NCBI GenBank assembly: GCA_964034945.1
Contig: OZ035960.1
Coordinates: 20,385,487 to 20,449,486, forward strand
Direction: 5' to 3'
Source of the DNA: Chrysopilus asiliformis
Taxonomy: Eukaryota > Arthropoda > Insecta > Diptera > Rhagionidae
DNA length: 64,000 nt
The notes beneath the pieces are model-generated. The model did no database searches, was not told the origin of the DNA, and worked only from the letters and a program-made list of their open reading frames with translations. The position numbers and the translations under genes are program-made. Of the stretch, positions 19,201 to 32,571 are shown one piece after another; positions within the stretch are counted from its first letter, which is position 1, and every line of letters begins with the position of its first letter.

Positions 19201-21034
19201 ATGTCTCTCGAAACACAGGTAAAAGTTATGCAGGTAGCCAAGATTGCGCCATTTGAATAGGACGCGAGTATCATGAGGTAAGATTTGTTGCGTGGGATAT
19301 TCATTTCAGATTTTTCTCTTGTTTCGTTTCTCAATTGCATGAAAACGTGTCAAATTGAATTAAGCGCCTCCTTTTCTGTGAGTGTTCGGTATTAAATGGC
19401 TTTGTAAATCGATCTTATGTTTTTTTGTGTGGATAGACTTTGGATGGTTTAAAAAATCGAAGGTGAGTCGCGGCAGTCGGTTTTCCTCCTTTCCATTCGT
19501 TAAGGAATCTCGACTACAAACAGTGCGAAATTCAATAAATGTCTGATAAGTGTTGAACGTAACAAATTGCATCGCTAGGGGGTCCATTTTAGTGGAAACG
19601 ATTTATGCACGTGATGTCGAACTAAAATGGTTTGCCTACCTAACATTTATAAGCGCCGCCTGTGCAGCATCACATCATTTTGCCAGCTTCTGCGGATATT
19701 TTGCTTGTTATGCTCAAAGAAACATATTTCTCCAGGTTTTTGATGAATTGTATGGATGACACAATTACAATTTAGATTACAGCCGATGGTTATGTGCCGT
19801 CGATGGATGTTAGATAAACTATGCTTATAAACATTGAACGAGAATTGATTTATTTATGTTGGTTAAATATGTTCCAGCTACCGTGAGAAAATTTCGTCTC
19901 AGGATTACGTGATTAGCAATTGATGAGCGATGAGCGTAATTTATTAGAACACATCTTGTTTTCCTTTAAAGTACTTCAATTAGTTTAATGATGGGTTGAT
20001 TTATGCAGTCACACATATTTTATGAATAGCCTTGGTGGAATTCCTTAATGGTTGCAATGTGGTGTTTAATTGAAACTTTAAAATCGTTTTGTCATGAATT
20101 TTAATATTTTTTAAAAATTTCTTTAATGGAATGGGGAACAAGTAATAAATTTATATCAGCCTATTGATAATTTTTCACAAAAAACTTTCACAAAAATTTG
20201 CAGTTTATGAGTTGTCTATAAATACGTGTCACTTTTAGGAGGGAGCGAAGTTCTGCGGTCCTGTAACAGTCAATTTATACAAAAAGCGTAATGAGGGGGG
20301 ATGGGAGTCTGAAAAGTCTTAAATTACCGTTTTTTTATGAACAGGCTTTAAAGATTTTTCAAGAAAACAATTTTAGCAAAACCAACATTTTGAAATCTGG
20401 AAAAACCCCAATTCACATTTGAAATTCTCGCTTTTTACCGGCTGATTTTTGATAAGTAACGGCATGTTTCCAAAATAAAAAGTATGTACAGCGAAAATGA
20501 AATCCGAAAATTCTTTAATAACATCTCCAACAAGCATCAATAATATTCCATCGCTAAAACTTAATTACAGGCCAATCGGTTGATTTCTTGAGATGGTATA
20601 ATTTACAGAAATACGTTTTTCCAGCACCGAAATTACTTCTTGGGCGATTTAACACTTTAAGGTGAAATTTCGGTTTACGCCAATTATTCGTTTTGATATC
20701 TTATCCTTGTTTGAATTTATTTGAAGCAGCATTCATAAATGACCACATGTGAAAATCATGTGTTATGAAACCATAAAAATCACGGTGCAGCTGGTAATGC
20801 AATGCGTTCCTCCAATTTTGATAAAAAATTTAAGGCGGTCTCAGACGTGTTTTGGTGCATTGTAATCGTAATGGAAACTTGGTTGCAGTGCAATCGAAAC
20901 GTCTCATATCGAAGTGTCAAAACCCGAGGGACGCCCGTATAATTCAATCTCAAAACTGTGATATATTGAAAAAAAATTTTTTTTCAAAAGTTCAAAATAA
21001 AAACTACATTTTCAAAAAGAAAATAAAAAGTGAC

Positions 21035-21450
21035 TGAAAAAACGTTGAGCTAGAGAGCTCAAATTTCGTATAGTTGCATTTCTCGTAAATGGTAAGGCTA
21101 AGTCCTCGAACGGCCAAAATCGGACCAATCTTTCCCTCCTCTCCCATATAACCGACAGTTTCTTATAATTTTCTCGAATGCGGTGAGCCGTATAGAAAAA
21201 TGTTTGAAGGTGAGATGTGTCTAGAATAGGATTTTACATAACTAATCCATACATCACCATCCAGTTGAACTCCTTCTTTTATACAATTGGAATACTTTTT
21301 TTCCTTTTTCTCGATAACGATGCATCGTATTAAAAAATTTATAAAGACGAAATGTTTTTAAAATATGATTTTACGTAACCGTTCCATACATCAAAATCCA
21401 ATCAGACCACTCGTTTCTTCCTTTCTTACACAAATGAATTGTTCAAATAA
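21035..21450 (+). repeat. GTCY family B element lacking its microsatellite end
   Basis: Starts with GTTGAGCTAGAGAGCTCAAA, then AGTTGCATTTCTCGTAAATG, a CTCGAATGCGGTGAGCCGTA block and two further TCATCGTAT..ATCCAATCAGAC blocks. The 5-prime part with the GTCY tract is missing. Homology ends near 21450. Confidence 0.55.
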
Positions 21451-23151
21451 AAATTTTATCTGTCAACAGATACACAGACCGAGCCGATAATGAACACATT
21501 TTTCGTGCTCTCAATATTCCATAAATAAATATGAGTAAAATTTTGAAAAGACAAATAAAGGGAAATGTGCCGCAGGCAAAATTTTTGAGAAACATGTGAT
21601 CTTTGTAGAAAATTAATAAAAAACGTATTTCTCAGCAGACTACAGTCGAAATAGAGTATGTTTTGATTGAAAAAACGTATTTCACAGCAAGCTCCAGTTA
21701 AAATATAGTACCTATGTTTTGTTTTGTCATTAGGTTGATAACTGTGTAAGGTCTCTAAAGTCATACGCTTTCTGTTATTTACACTCGTATGCCTACACCT
21801 TTGATTTTGATAATTTTGCTGTGTGGATCGCTTTGTATTTATTATAAAAAAAAAATCATTATGAACAATCGTTATGCGTTTTCACATTAATTATATAATT
21901 AAAAATCAAATGACTACCTTAAAAAGTTTGGTTTCTTTCCAATTAGATATCAATGGGCATAACGATCAAAATTTCAATTAAAAGTTCCGTTAAAGGGCGT
22001 TGTTGGATCACTAAATTTTATAAATCGTATTAGTGGTCCAGAATCCGAAGTACAAGTATAAAACCATTGAAAAATTTAACTATGGGGATTTGATTGGTTT
22101 CTGGCTTTATTGCTTCCTATTTTGTTTGAATTTGGTGACCATAGAAAGAGAGCCATCTGGATTTATTTATCGAGATAGAAAAATATGTAAGACAGTCGGT
22201 GATTTCTTGTGAAAAGAGCAGTGGTGCATAATGAGAAAACTTGATCGAAATCTATTTGATCATTTCACGATTCAGAGTGGATGGTTTGTAGGGTTTGATG
22301 CTGAGCAAATGCAACTAAGAAACGTGCGTAAAATACTTAGAAATGAAACATGAAATAAGATTTCAGAGCAACGGTCGAAATGTGGTCAGCATGAACAGAT
22401 CGTTGTGTACAGTAGTACATGGCATGAGAAAAGGAATAACAACATGATTTCCGGCTTTGGAATCTAATCTAAATAAGAATTGTAATCTTTGCAAGTGGTC
22501 AGTCGGCTTGTCCCCAAACGAATTGGTCACCTGAGATTGTTATATAGTTTCTCATCATCACTCAATCATTATGGATGACTGCAGAGTAAAATACTTATGT
22601 ATCTATCATGCGTACTTATTAACTCCTTTTTGTACCTTTCATAATACCTGATTCTGAGATGAAATGCATTGATTTTGCGTATCAAAATCTAGAAGTATCT
22701 ACCATTCATTCCAATCAATTGATTATTTTTTTAAATATTGCCGTTGCTTCTAATCTTCTACCTGGACGTGTTTGTATCTAAAATATCAAAGTATCTCTCG
22801 GTTACTTGCAATCGACCGCGATTCAATGAGTTATTGATATCTTTTCTTCCGTTTTCGTGACTTCGTCATCACGTCGATTCGTTAGTTGATTTATTAAATT
22901 TCTAGATATCGGTTCGGTGCATCTTAAGCAATCAATTCATTAAAGATTATCTGGAGTCTTGGCAGGCACTTAAATGTTTGGTGTTTGCTTTTAAACTATT
23001 TGAAAGTATTTATCATGGTTTTATGTCACTTCACTTTGATTTGGTTAAATTCAGAGTGAAACGAAATCTTACTATGAATTCTATTGCAATGCAATTAGTA
23101 AGAGTTGTTCTAACTACTAATGTTTTTTTTATTTTTTTTAATGTTTGAATA

Positions 23152-23310
23152 AGGGCTGTCCATTAAATACGTCACGCTAATTTTAGGATTTTTCGACCCC
23201 CCTCCCCTTTCGACAAAATTTAGAGATTTTTTGTATGCTTTTTTTGTAGTGATGCCGTCACTCTTCCATCCCCCCTAAAAGTTTGACGTCTGTATGGGCG
23301 GACCTAAAAG
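23152..23310 (+). repeat. Fragment of a repeat beginning GGGCTGTCCATTAAATACG
   Basis: The GGGCTGTCCATTAAATACG start followed by a C-rich block and GCCGTCACTC.. is a pattern common at the ends of insect interspersed repeats. No matching inverted end was found downstream, so this is probably a truncated copy. A weakly similar stretch is at about 40030. Confidence 0.35.
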
Positions 23311-23998
23311 AAATCTTAAGCTGTTTTTGAGATAATTTCGAAAACCAAGAAAGAGGTGGAAAATCTGAACTCGGAAACCACTCGGTCGATTGAACTAAAA
23401 CATTGGGATCGTGTTTTGAAGAGAGGAGCACTGATGGAATAGAACGAATCGTTACAAAGAAAATCGGTAATTTTTTGTGTTCATACTGTAAACGATAAAA
23501 AAATTAGGGATCTATATGAATAAATTTTTGGGAAATCAGACTATTTTGTCTATTTTTGTACTATATTTTTCCCTACGTGTGCTGGAACCAAAAAAAAATG
23601 TGATTTCAATGTTTTAAAATAAGTATTTTTGCTAGCTATACCTAGATTTTAATAAAATTTTAATGTGAAAATCCAGACTCACGAAAAATCAAAATATTTA
23701 GACTATGCATAGACACGTGTATCTAAAAATTCTTTATCTTCGGTATTCAGACATGTTTAACACGCGATTCACTTGTTCATGTTTACGTGAATCAATAGTT
23801 TTGTATTACTTATTGTAGTTGTCCCAAAGTGTTGTATACGTACACCATCAGGTGAGATATAAAGAAATATTTAATTAGCCTTATTAACATGTCCAGGAAT
23901 TTCCTTCAGGTTGTCGCCTTACCACATTTTGACGGTGGTATTGATGGCTATGGACATTCGTTGGTTGGAAGTTTGTTTGGGATTGGGATTGATCGGCC

Positions 23999-24278
23999 CA
24001 CGGCATACAGACAACCAAGGTATGCCGTAAACTCAAATCTGACATTTCTTTGCAACGTCACTTGTGCCGATTAGTTCGTCAAGTGCAGAGGGAATTTTGT
24101 ATTCTGGATGGTTTTTTTTAAATTTGTGCGATTTAAATAAGATATTTGTAAATTAGTGGACTGATTGCATTAAATAGTGATAAATAAACATAAAAATTAA
24201 TTAAAAAAAGTCGGCACAAATGACGTCACACCTGACTATCAAAAGTTTACAGCATACCTTGGTTGTCTGTATGCCGTG
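23999..24278. mobile_element. 280-bp element with 8-bp target duplication GATCGGCC
   Basis: Inverted ends CACGGCATACAGACAACCAA / TTGGTTGTCTGTATGCCGTG extend to over 25 bp with one or two mismatches. GATCGGCC occurs at 23991-23998 and again at 24279-24286, a perfect 8-bp duplication. An inner pair of inverted motifs (TTGTGCCGA / TCGGCACAA) makes it partly fold back. It is non-coding. The 8-bp duplication fits the P or hAT superfamilies; the CANGGYATAC-like ends make me lean to P-like, but this is a guess. Confidence 0.88.
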
Positions 24279-25060
24279 GATCGGCCTATCACTTGAGTTG
24301 AGCTGTCACCCAATTAACACATTCCCTTCTTATGGAATTTAATTGAGCAATTATCTCGGTCGTTGTCGTCTTTTAATTTATTTCCAATACGGACACCATC
24401 AGTTGAATGCTCTTTTCTTCACTATTGAATGTTTTCATTCACAAGTAGAAATCGGCAGAGTATTTTTTTTTTGGTTAAATTTAATCAAAAGTTGTTGCAG
24501 AGACATGACTTTTATGGGATGATAGCAAACTGAGAAATTATACATGTTGCGATTATTTTAATATTCATCTTCTATATTTTGGTACGATTCTATGGAATAA
24601 TTGAAGTGTAATCAAAAATAATCGACAGTAAAATTATAATAAATCAAAGCAAATCATCGAATTGATCTTTACGGCCTCATCCAAGTATAATTACAATTTT
24701 ACAAGTAACGATTAGTCTTTTGTAATGATTTTCTTTAAACAAAAATTAAAGGACTTTTTACCACAAGAGAAATTCGTCAACCAATGCGCTAAGAAAAAAT
24801 TATCTTGGTGTAATTTTGATTTTTATCAATTTGATAAATCCTTTTATCAATTTGATAAAGCCTGTTTATCATACCCAAAATTGATAATGATTTTGTCAGA
24901 ATGGTCGCTTTTTTATCAGATTGACAATACTTTTCGCAGAGTGGAGGAAAATTCGGATTTTTTTGTTCTTTTAATATTATTTTATATTGCATTTTAATCA
25001 GTAATTTCATACAATTTATTCGTGGCCAAAATTTAATATTCCTACTGTATTCAAGATTTT

Positions 25061-25203
25061 TATACCCGTATGGTGAAACCAAAGGGTATATTGACTTTGC
25101 CTTACCGTTTGTAATGCCAAGATCCCGCCATCACACACAAAAATGAATTACACCAGTGTGTTTAGAATGATAAGAATAATTAATTTCTGCATGTCCGTCC
25201 GTC

Positions 25204-25235
<32 letters not shown>

Positions 25236-25630
25236 CGTCTGTCTGTGGCGCGGATTGCGGGCGCACGGATTGAGCTAGAGACTTGAAATTTTGCGCAGAT
25301 TCGTTTTTCATAAAATGCGAGGCTAAGTTCGTTAATGGGCAAAAATGGACCATTAGTGGGGGTACCCCCCATACGAACGAAAACGTTTTTTGTGAATATC
25401 TCAAAAACGGTGCATCTTATCAAAAAAGTCCAAGAACAAAAGTTATTTAGGATATGATTCTACATAAAACTCCCATACATCAAAATTCGATTGGAATAAA
25501 TTTAAAAAAAATCTTTTTGGAAAGTTTGACTTCAAAATTGAATTTTGATACAACTGTTCGCCATTCACTTAAATCACCATACGGATTTTCAATAATTGCC
25601 AGATTGGCAATTATAGCTTTTGTTATGTTT
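25061..25630 (+). mobile_element. DINE-1-like (Helentron-derived) element, family A, copy 1
   Basis: 5-prime end TATACCCGTATGGTGAAACC; a GTCY microsatellite at 25192-25255; the block TTGAGCTAGAGACTTGAAAT; a GGGGGTACCCCCCATACGAA block; then near the 3-prime end TCACCATACGGAT (one base off the inverse of the 13-bp ACCCGTATGGTGA at the start) and the stem-loop TTGCCAGATTGGCAA, followed by TTATAGCTTTTGTTATGTTT. Subterminal inverted repeats, a central microsatellite and a 3-prime palindrome are the DINE-1 layout. The minus-strand frames in it (TDRRTDG repeats) are not genes. Confidence 0.85.
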
Positions 25631-27824
25631 TAAATAAAAATTTGTTTCCTTAATTTCCTTTTCACTAAAATTTCTTACTTAAATATCTATTGGCGATCGT
25701 TGTAGGCGGATCCACGTCTTCTGGCCGTCTCTACGAGACAGACACCTTGCTTTTTTTACCTAGTTTTGGTTTTTCGATTCAGTAATTTTCAACTCAATTT
25801 AAGATTTTCAATAATTTTAATTATTATAAACTAGGGGCTGCGCTCCGAACTGCTCCGCGGTTCATCCTCTCTGTACAGGTCGGCCTTCGATTACCCCTGT
25901 TCACGTCGACCTTCGGCCACCCCTGACTCTTCGGCTTCGTTTAATTATAAATTACTATTTGAATATCCATCTCTTATTTCTCAAATTTAATATCCAATCG
26001 GAAATTTTGTGGTGTCTAAAGTAGAACTTTTTTAAAAAAGGACATAATTCAAGAAGAAAAATGCGTCGTTTAACGCAAGTTGTGCTGCATGCGTAATCGC
26101 CGTGCAAGTGCATTTATTTTAAATAAACGAGTTTTTCCCATCAGATATGCTCAGTCGGTAAATTTTCTTACTTGGTAAAAATGTTTATTGCGTACCTATC
26201 TGTAGATATTCATCACGTAGATCTTGCGATGGTTAATTGCATGTAGTTGTTTGCATGGCCAAAACTCTGCTGAAATCACAATCTTATAAAAGGCTTCTCG
26301 AGGCGGCTCCGTTTTTGGGCTGGGCTACTTAACTTCATGCTACCACTAAGATGGTCAAAGTGGAGAATTTTTCATCGGCCATATGCACATTAAAATTGTT
26401 CATTTTCAAATTTTCACTTGAACTTGCAGATTCTTTTAGGGTAACTGGGAGTAGGTCAACGAAGGGATTTCTTGTCGGTTCAAGATGTACATAGCATATT
26501 GAGAAGTTCGAAATTTGGAAGCAGTAAAAATTTTAAAACATAATGGAGGAGTTAGGAGAAAAATCTCATGTGCGTGACGTAATATTTACGAGGATTTTTC
26601 CAATAAAAATTACTATTTATGGGAAAATGCGCTTGATGAACGACCAAAATGGGAATCTTCATTTTTTCACGTCGAAGAAATTTTATTACTTTCTCTCGTA
26701 AATTCCAAAATTTTAGTCTTTCTTCCACGGATATATAAAAAAACAACATTTCAGTAAATTTCATAACTTTGTTTAGCTGCTAATTAATGATTTAACTACC
26801 ATCTGCATCTTTTGTTGGCTACGTAGGTGAGCATAGATTTTTCTACGTGTAAAATTGAGCAAAAATCGTTGCGAGGATCTAAAGTGCCGGCGTGAATTGG
26901 ATGTAATGTGCACACGCCAAATAATCAAGAAGTGGTTTTAGTGATCAGATATAAGACCTCAAGTGGCGCCTATCTACAATTTAACATGCAAGACTGAGTA
27001 GAGAGCACTTTTAGCTCAACTAAAGATCTTCAACAAATTTTCAATTTATTCTTCATCATGCAGAAAGTGGAAGCGACTGTGGTCCATGAAAATGGGCGAC
27101 TAATGAACTGGGATGGATTGACCAAAACTGCAAAACTGGTAGTCATCTCGTCTTGTCGACCATTCTCTAAGTGTTGTTGGGCTCGATTGCTTGTTAACAA
27201 AGGCCCAGCAAAGAATTGGCAATTCCGCAAGTACCAACTTGTTGATGGTGACCGCAGCATCTCCAGGCCAGGTAATCCAGGTAATCATCAGTGGCCAGTG
27301 GCTGACCACTGGCCATTATTGCCTTTTGGATAAACATGTTCGTATCATAATAGTAAGGAAGGGTCTGGCTGCCAATGAATTTCATATGTTGAACACCATG
27401 TAGGGATTTAAAGTTCCGCGGATGTACAAAACATCTGAAGGGAATAAAAGTTGAATGGTATTTCGATTTGGTTCCTAAGAACTTGAAGGTTCGATGATAA
27501 ACTTGTAATAAGGTGGTTCCCGTGTTATAATTATTGGTCTTGGTGATGTCTTCCCAGAATAACGGTGTTTAACTCGAATAATATCATCGCGTTTAATGTT
27601 TTTGTCCCTGGGGCTTCGATTTCATACGGTCCTAATGTGTTTTTACATAAATTCCGTACTCATTTGGAGTTAATTTTGTTTTTCACAATATAAAATTTAA
27701 GGAATCTTAGAAATTAGTCGAGGTGTAATAATAACTGATTTTTTTAATAATCCGATCAGAGATCTATCGGAATCATGATCTGATTTGGTTTCTGAGTTAT
27801 TGGGAAATAAAAAATTTAAAAAAA

Positions 27825-28100
27825 ATATTGAGCTGGAGGCTTGAAATTTTTTGCAGTTGCGTTTCTCGAAAATGGGACGGCTAAGTTCTTGAACAAGAAA
27901 AATCGGACCATTTCTTACTCCCTCCCCCATACAAACGGAACAGTTTTTTGCAATTTTATCGAAAACGGTGAGTCGCATTGAAAAATTTGTAAAGATAATA
28001 TGTGTTGAGAATGGGATTTTATATAACCTTTCCATACATCAAAATACAATTGGACCACTTCTTTTCCCATCTCTCATACAAATGGTTTTTTTTTAAATAA
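27825..28100 (+). repeat. GTCY family B element, partial
   Basis: Homologous to the 8527 and 32041 copies from TTGAGCTGGAGGCTTGAAAT through CGAAAACGGTGAGTCGCATT to the CCATACATCAAAATACAATT block. The GTCY tract and 5-prime part are absent. Confidence 0.6.
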
Positions 28101-30764
28101 ACATTTTGTTTGTCGTCATATATTAATTGACGATTGGCCCCTGACAATTGTAGTTTTTCTTATGAGAATTATTCTTTTTCAGCTTCTGACAATACGAGTC
28201 TTAACACACGAAGATTTTTCGAGACGAGTAATTATGAGAATTTGGAAGTATTACAATTGAAAATTTGTACAATGCGTGTGAAAATTAGAACAAAAATACT
28301 AAATCGTAGTACAAACCGGCCATATACGTCCAAAAATCGGCTCCCCTGTAAACCCCTCGCCTGCTATATCCTTAATCTATGTTGGAACTATGATTCGGTT
28401 TTCATAATTCGATAGGGTGTTGATTAAACAGCTTTTTTACTATTAAAACTTTCTCATCGCGTCCCGGGGTCCTCCTCCTCTGGTAACTCCTGAATCGGTG
28501 GAGAGCATTTTACTCGATTTTCGCCAGTAGATAGGAGGGAAATTTTCGCCAGTAGATAGGGGAAAGTTTCTGTTAAAGAAGAATAGAAAAGTGAAGATCA
28601 CTTATCCAAAAATTTTGACTAAGTGGAAATATAACAAGTTAACAATTTCGAAATAAAATCCTTTCGGGCCATGAATTTCAAAATCGATGCAGGTCCTTCA
28701 ACAAACATCATTAAATATTTAAAAGAAAGAAAAATTTCGATTAATTGGTAGCTTCTCGAAGATTCCAGCATGTCTTTAGGGTAATTAATTAATTTCGAAA
28801 TCAGAGTCAAAAACGATGAAAAATTGTTTGCTTTATGGACCCTTTTTATGATCAATTATTTAAATCTTTCTCAACATGCACGCCCCCAGGGCCAAAATCG
28901 ATTGATTTATGGATTAATTGCTTTTTAAAAATTATGTATATTGGATTCTGTTAGCTGGGAATGGAAAACTGTTGGACAAGATCATAAAAAAGTCGGTCAA
29001 ATGAACTCCTACCGTATGAAGAAGTTTTTCATATTCGTCCATCATGATTAGCTATGGAATCTTTTAGAATAAAGAGGAAGAACTTTACAGATAGATAGCT
29101 GTCTATGTGGTTGGCTGAGATGACATACGAGATTACGTTGGTCACAGAGGGCACTTGTACACTCACCACGTATCCATATGGGTAAAATTCTAAATTGGCC
29201 ATTATGGCATGGAAGTGGAATCTAAACAAACATCCAACGCTTAATTTGGTATGGAACTTCTTGGATCGTTCCTTTATATGGAAGTTAGCTAAGGATCTGG
29301 AATTTAAAGAGCCTCCATAGGTTCATAGTTTGGTGCGCGATTGTTAGTAGCATTAAAATTGCGGATGAGAACCTAAGAAAAAAGAATCATGGCCTATTGC
29401 CTATTAGAACCTTTAAAAAATTGCGCCAGGCCAAGAATGTGAGTCTTTGTCGTTAGAAGTTCAACTCCTTCAAACTTATTTAGTTTTAAAACAATGTCAA
29501 AATGCGTCCACCATAAGAAAAGTTGCAATATGCTGTCCTGGTAAATACACATTTGTAGCAGTATGGTTTATCTATGATGATGCTGCTATTGCGATGTTGC
29601 AAAAAAGAAAAAAAAAATACCTATACGATCCCTTCTTGTTGAACGTTTTTCGTTAAACTATTCTGATGTTCCATATATGGATTACTTATGGTTAAAACGT
29701 GACGTTTCATGGGAAACATATTGTTTAAGTAGTTTTCCTAGTTTTTATCGATAGTATACGATTGTATATATAGATGCTGGCTTTGTTTTGTAAACATCCA
29801 TCAAAATGTTTTAATGTTAACTATGCTTGGCTATGCGGCGTTATTATTAGTTCCACCGATTACAAAGCAACGAACGTAATCTTAAATAGTGTAGAACAAT
29901 GTAAAATCATAGGGGTTGACTAGTGACTGAATGAGTCATTTTATGTTAAATCTGTATGTTTATTATTCTGAATTAATCAGACTGGATTGATAGGAATGTG
30001 ATCTAAATGTTAATTAGCCAATTATTGGATAAAAGCTTAGATCAAGCCGATGTTTTATCAAAAAGTTAATGTTTATTGTGTTTTATTAGATGGTAATTGG
30101 TTTTTATTCCATTTTCAAATGTTTTTGTGACCTCATTCTTTAATAAGCTAGTTTAAAAAAATACTAGAGTGAAATGTTTACGAAAAAAAAAATCTTCAAG
30201 GAACGAACTATGAGATTACAGAGGAAGGTTCACAGAGAAACGGAAGGGCAGATTTTAGTTAGCGAGAATTTTTCTTAAGAAATCACCTATCTAATTGTAA
30301 AAACAGACTCCAAATTTCTCTCGCGGTTTAAGAGATATCAGGAAAGGGGGGTAAGAAGGGAGGGAAATTTTGATAGCCAATGGTCTCTCTTTCCTCGCCG
30401 GCCCTCGGTCTCGTACTGCTAAGCCGAAGGCCGGCGGCCCAGAGAAACTCTTGGAAAGTCCTGCAAGGATAACAAATCTTTTGTTTTTTTAGGAAAATTT
30501 TCAGTACATGTTTTAAAGGTAATAATAATTGCGTCTTTTAGGCGTTGAATGTCAAAGTTTTGAAGGTACCCAAAGGTCCTCAAAGGTCCTCGAAGGGTAA
30601 CGCTATTTTCTAGAAAGTTTTAGGAAACTAATTTCTGATTTTTGTTTGATATTTTTAAAATACGCATACAAAATACTTTAACTCGTCAACGACGACGGGT
30701 CCGCATTATAGTATATATAAAAAAATAAATTTATACTACGGTTAATGGATGAAAAATACAATAT

Positions 30765-31796
30765 TTTCAGAGCAGACATGTTTGACTTATCACCAGAACA
30801 CGAAATATTTTTCAAAATATATAATGGACGTCTATTCTTGAAAAAATGGCATCTTCTTTATTTTTAAGTACTTTTTTCTCTTTAATATTGTGGCAAGGAT
30901 AAATCTTTTCGATAAAGACATTCTAAAAATTCCTTGGGCAAAAGAAAAAAAATGTTTTCTTCCATTTGTATTCGTTTAAATAAAATCTGATCGCTGATCA
31001 AGTTCTATGACCTATACGATTTCATTGAAAGGAGAGTAGAAGCAGGTTCAAATGTTATGCTATGCTAACAGTTTAATGTTACATCACAATAGCATAAAAT
31101 AAGAAAAATCAGAACAAAATAATAGTAAAAAAAATCTCCGGCTTCCCTTTGCTATACGTAAGTTACATCTTTAACATTTTTTTTTTGTATTTAGAACGAT
31201 GAAATTGAAAACCTTAAGATCGGTGGTGTATGAAATTTCCGGTGTTTTGGTCTTGTTTTGCGTTTCATCTTTTATATATGGGATAATAACCCTTTTAGAG
31301 GAGGGAAAAAAACGGAAGAACTAAGAACAGTGAACAATGGGCAAAATTCATGATTAAGTCGTGTTTCATATGAATTGGGTACTCCTCCTTCTTTTTATTA
31401 TTGAAATGATGGAACAATACCAAATGCGCATTTATAGTACAATATTTTATTATTGAGAAAATCCCTCGGGGGCAAATATTAACAAAAGATTGGTATTTTT
31501 TTCTCTATTCAACATTAATTTTTTTTGGGACTCTTTCCTGATCGTATTAGACGCATTGTGTCTTTATAAATTTTGATTATACAAATTAGGTAATAAAGTT
31601 GTAATAAAATAGCATATGCAAATACCGCCTAATAATTATAGAAATTTTGAGATATGTATTCTGTTGAAGTTCGCAGATGCTATTGAATTTTAAGGTTATT
31701 AAGTCGAATTATTTATCGATATTATTCAAAAAATCTCTATTATTATCGATATTATTCAAAAAAAAAAGTAATAAGTCCGGCATGTCTGCTCTGAAA
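30765..31796. mobile_element. Possible 1-kb non-coding element with inverted ends
   Basis: TTTCAGAGCAGACATG at 30765-30780 followed by TTTGACTTAT, and its inverse at the far end (ATAAGTCCGGCATGTCTGCT, ending CTGAAA at 31796). The match is about 22 of 26. No target duplication was found and the interior is AT-rich without coding capacity, so the ends may instead belong to a decayed element. Confidence 0.45.
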
Positions 31797-32040
31797 GCCT
31801 TTTCCTAATGTGGAACCTAGCTGAATGTCATCAGAGTCTGCTTTACTAGCTTTCGCAGATCCTAATACGATCTATAAGAACTCTTAAATAATAACATTAA
31901 GATGGCGATTATCCATTGAGACCTAAAAAAAGATTGGTTATTTCACAAAAGGAAAGGGAAGGAGTCAAAATTTATATAGTTGCTTAAATGATGATTTTAT
32001 TACAGAAAGTCGGCTTTTACAATTGAATTTTTTTAAACTT

Positions 32041-32470
32041 TATATGGTATATTAGATTTAGTATACCGTTTGTAACGCATCGAACCAATAGTCGAACACA
32101 AAAATGAACTACACCAGGGTTTTTGGAATGACAAAAGATTTTGATTTCCGCATGCCCGTCCGTCTATCTGTTTGTCCGTGGGTTCGTGAACACCATAACT
32201 TTCGAAATGATTGAGCTAGAGACTTAAATTTTTTTACAGTTGCGTTTCTCGCAAACAGGAAAGCTAAGTTCTTGAACGGGCAAAATCGGACCATTCCTTT
32301 CCCCTGCCCTATACAAACGAAGTTATTGCAATTTTCTCGAAAACGGTGAGTCGTATCGAAAAATTTATAAAGACGAAATGTGTTCAAAAAATGATTTTAC
32401 ACAACCGTTCCATACATAAAAATCCAATCGGACTACTCCTTCCCGATCTCCCATACAAATGGATTTCTTT
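32041..32470 (+). repeat. GTCY family B element, forward copy
   Basis: Starts at about 32041 (TATATGGTATATTAGATTTA), then AGTATACCGTTTGTAACGC, a short GTCCGTC tract, ATTGAGCTAGAGACTTAAAT, TTTTCTCGAAAACGGTGAGT and the ATCCAATCGGACTACTCC block. It abuts the long inverted repeat that follows. Confidence 0.7.
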
Positions 32471-32571
32471 AAATACAAATTTTGTCTTTTAAGTATTTGA
32501 CAATGAAAAAATACATAAAAAAATTTAAAAAAAATATTGTTTTAAAAAAAAGCTTTTATTTTAAAAAAATG

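Noticed and set aside
27058..27333. 91-codon frame and overlapping minus-strand frames
   Set aside because: Frames are open on both strands and in several phases with no homology I recognise; more likely composition than coding.
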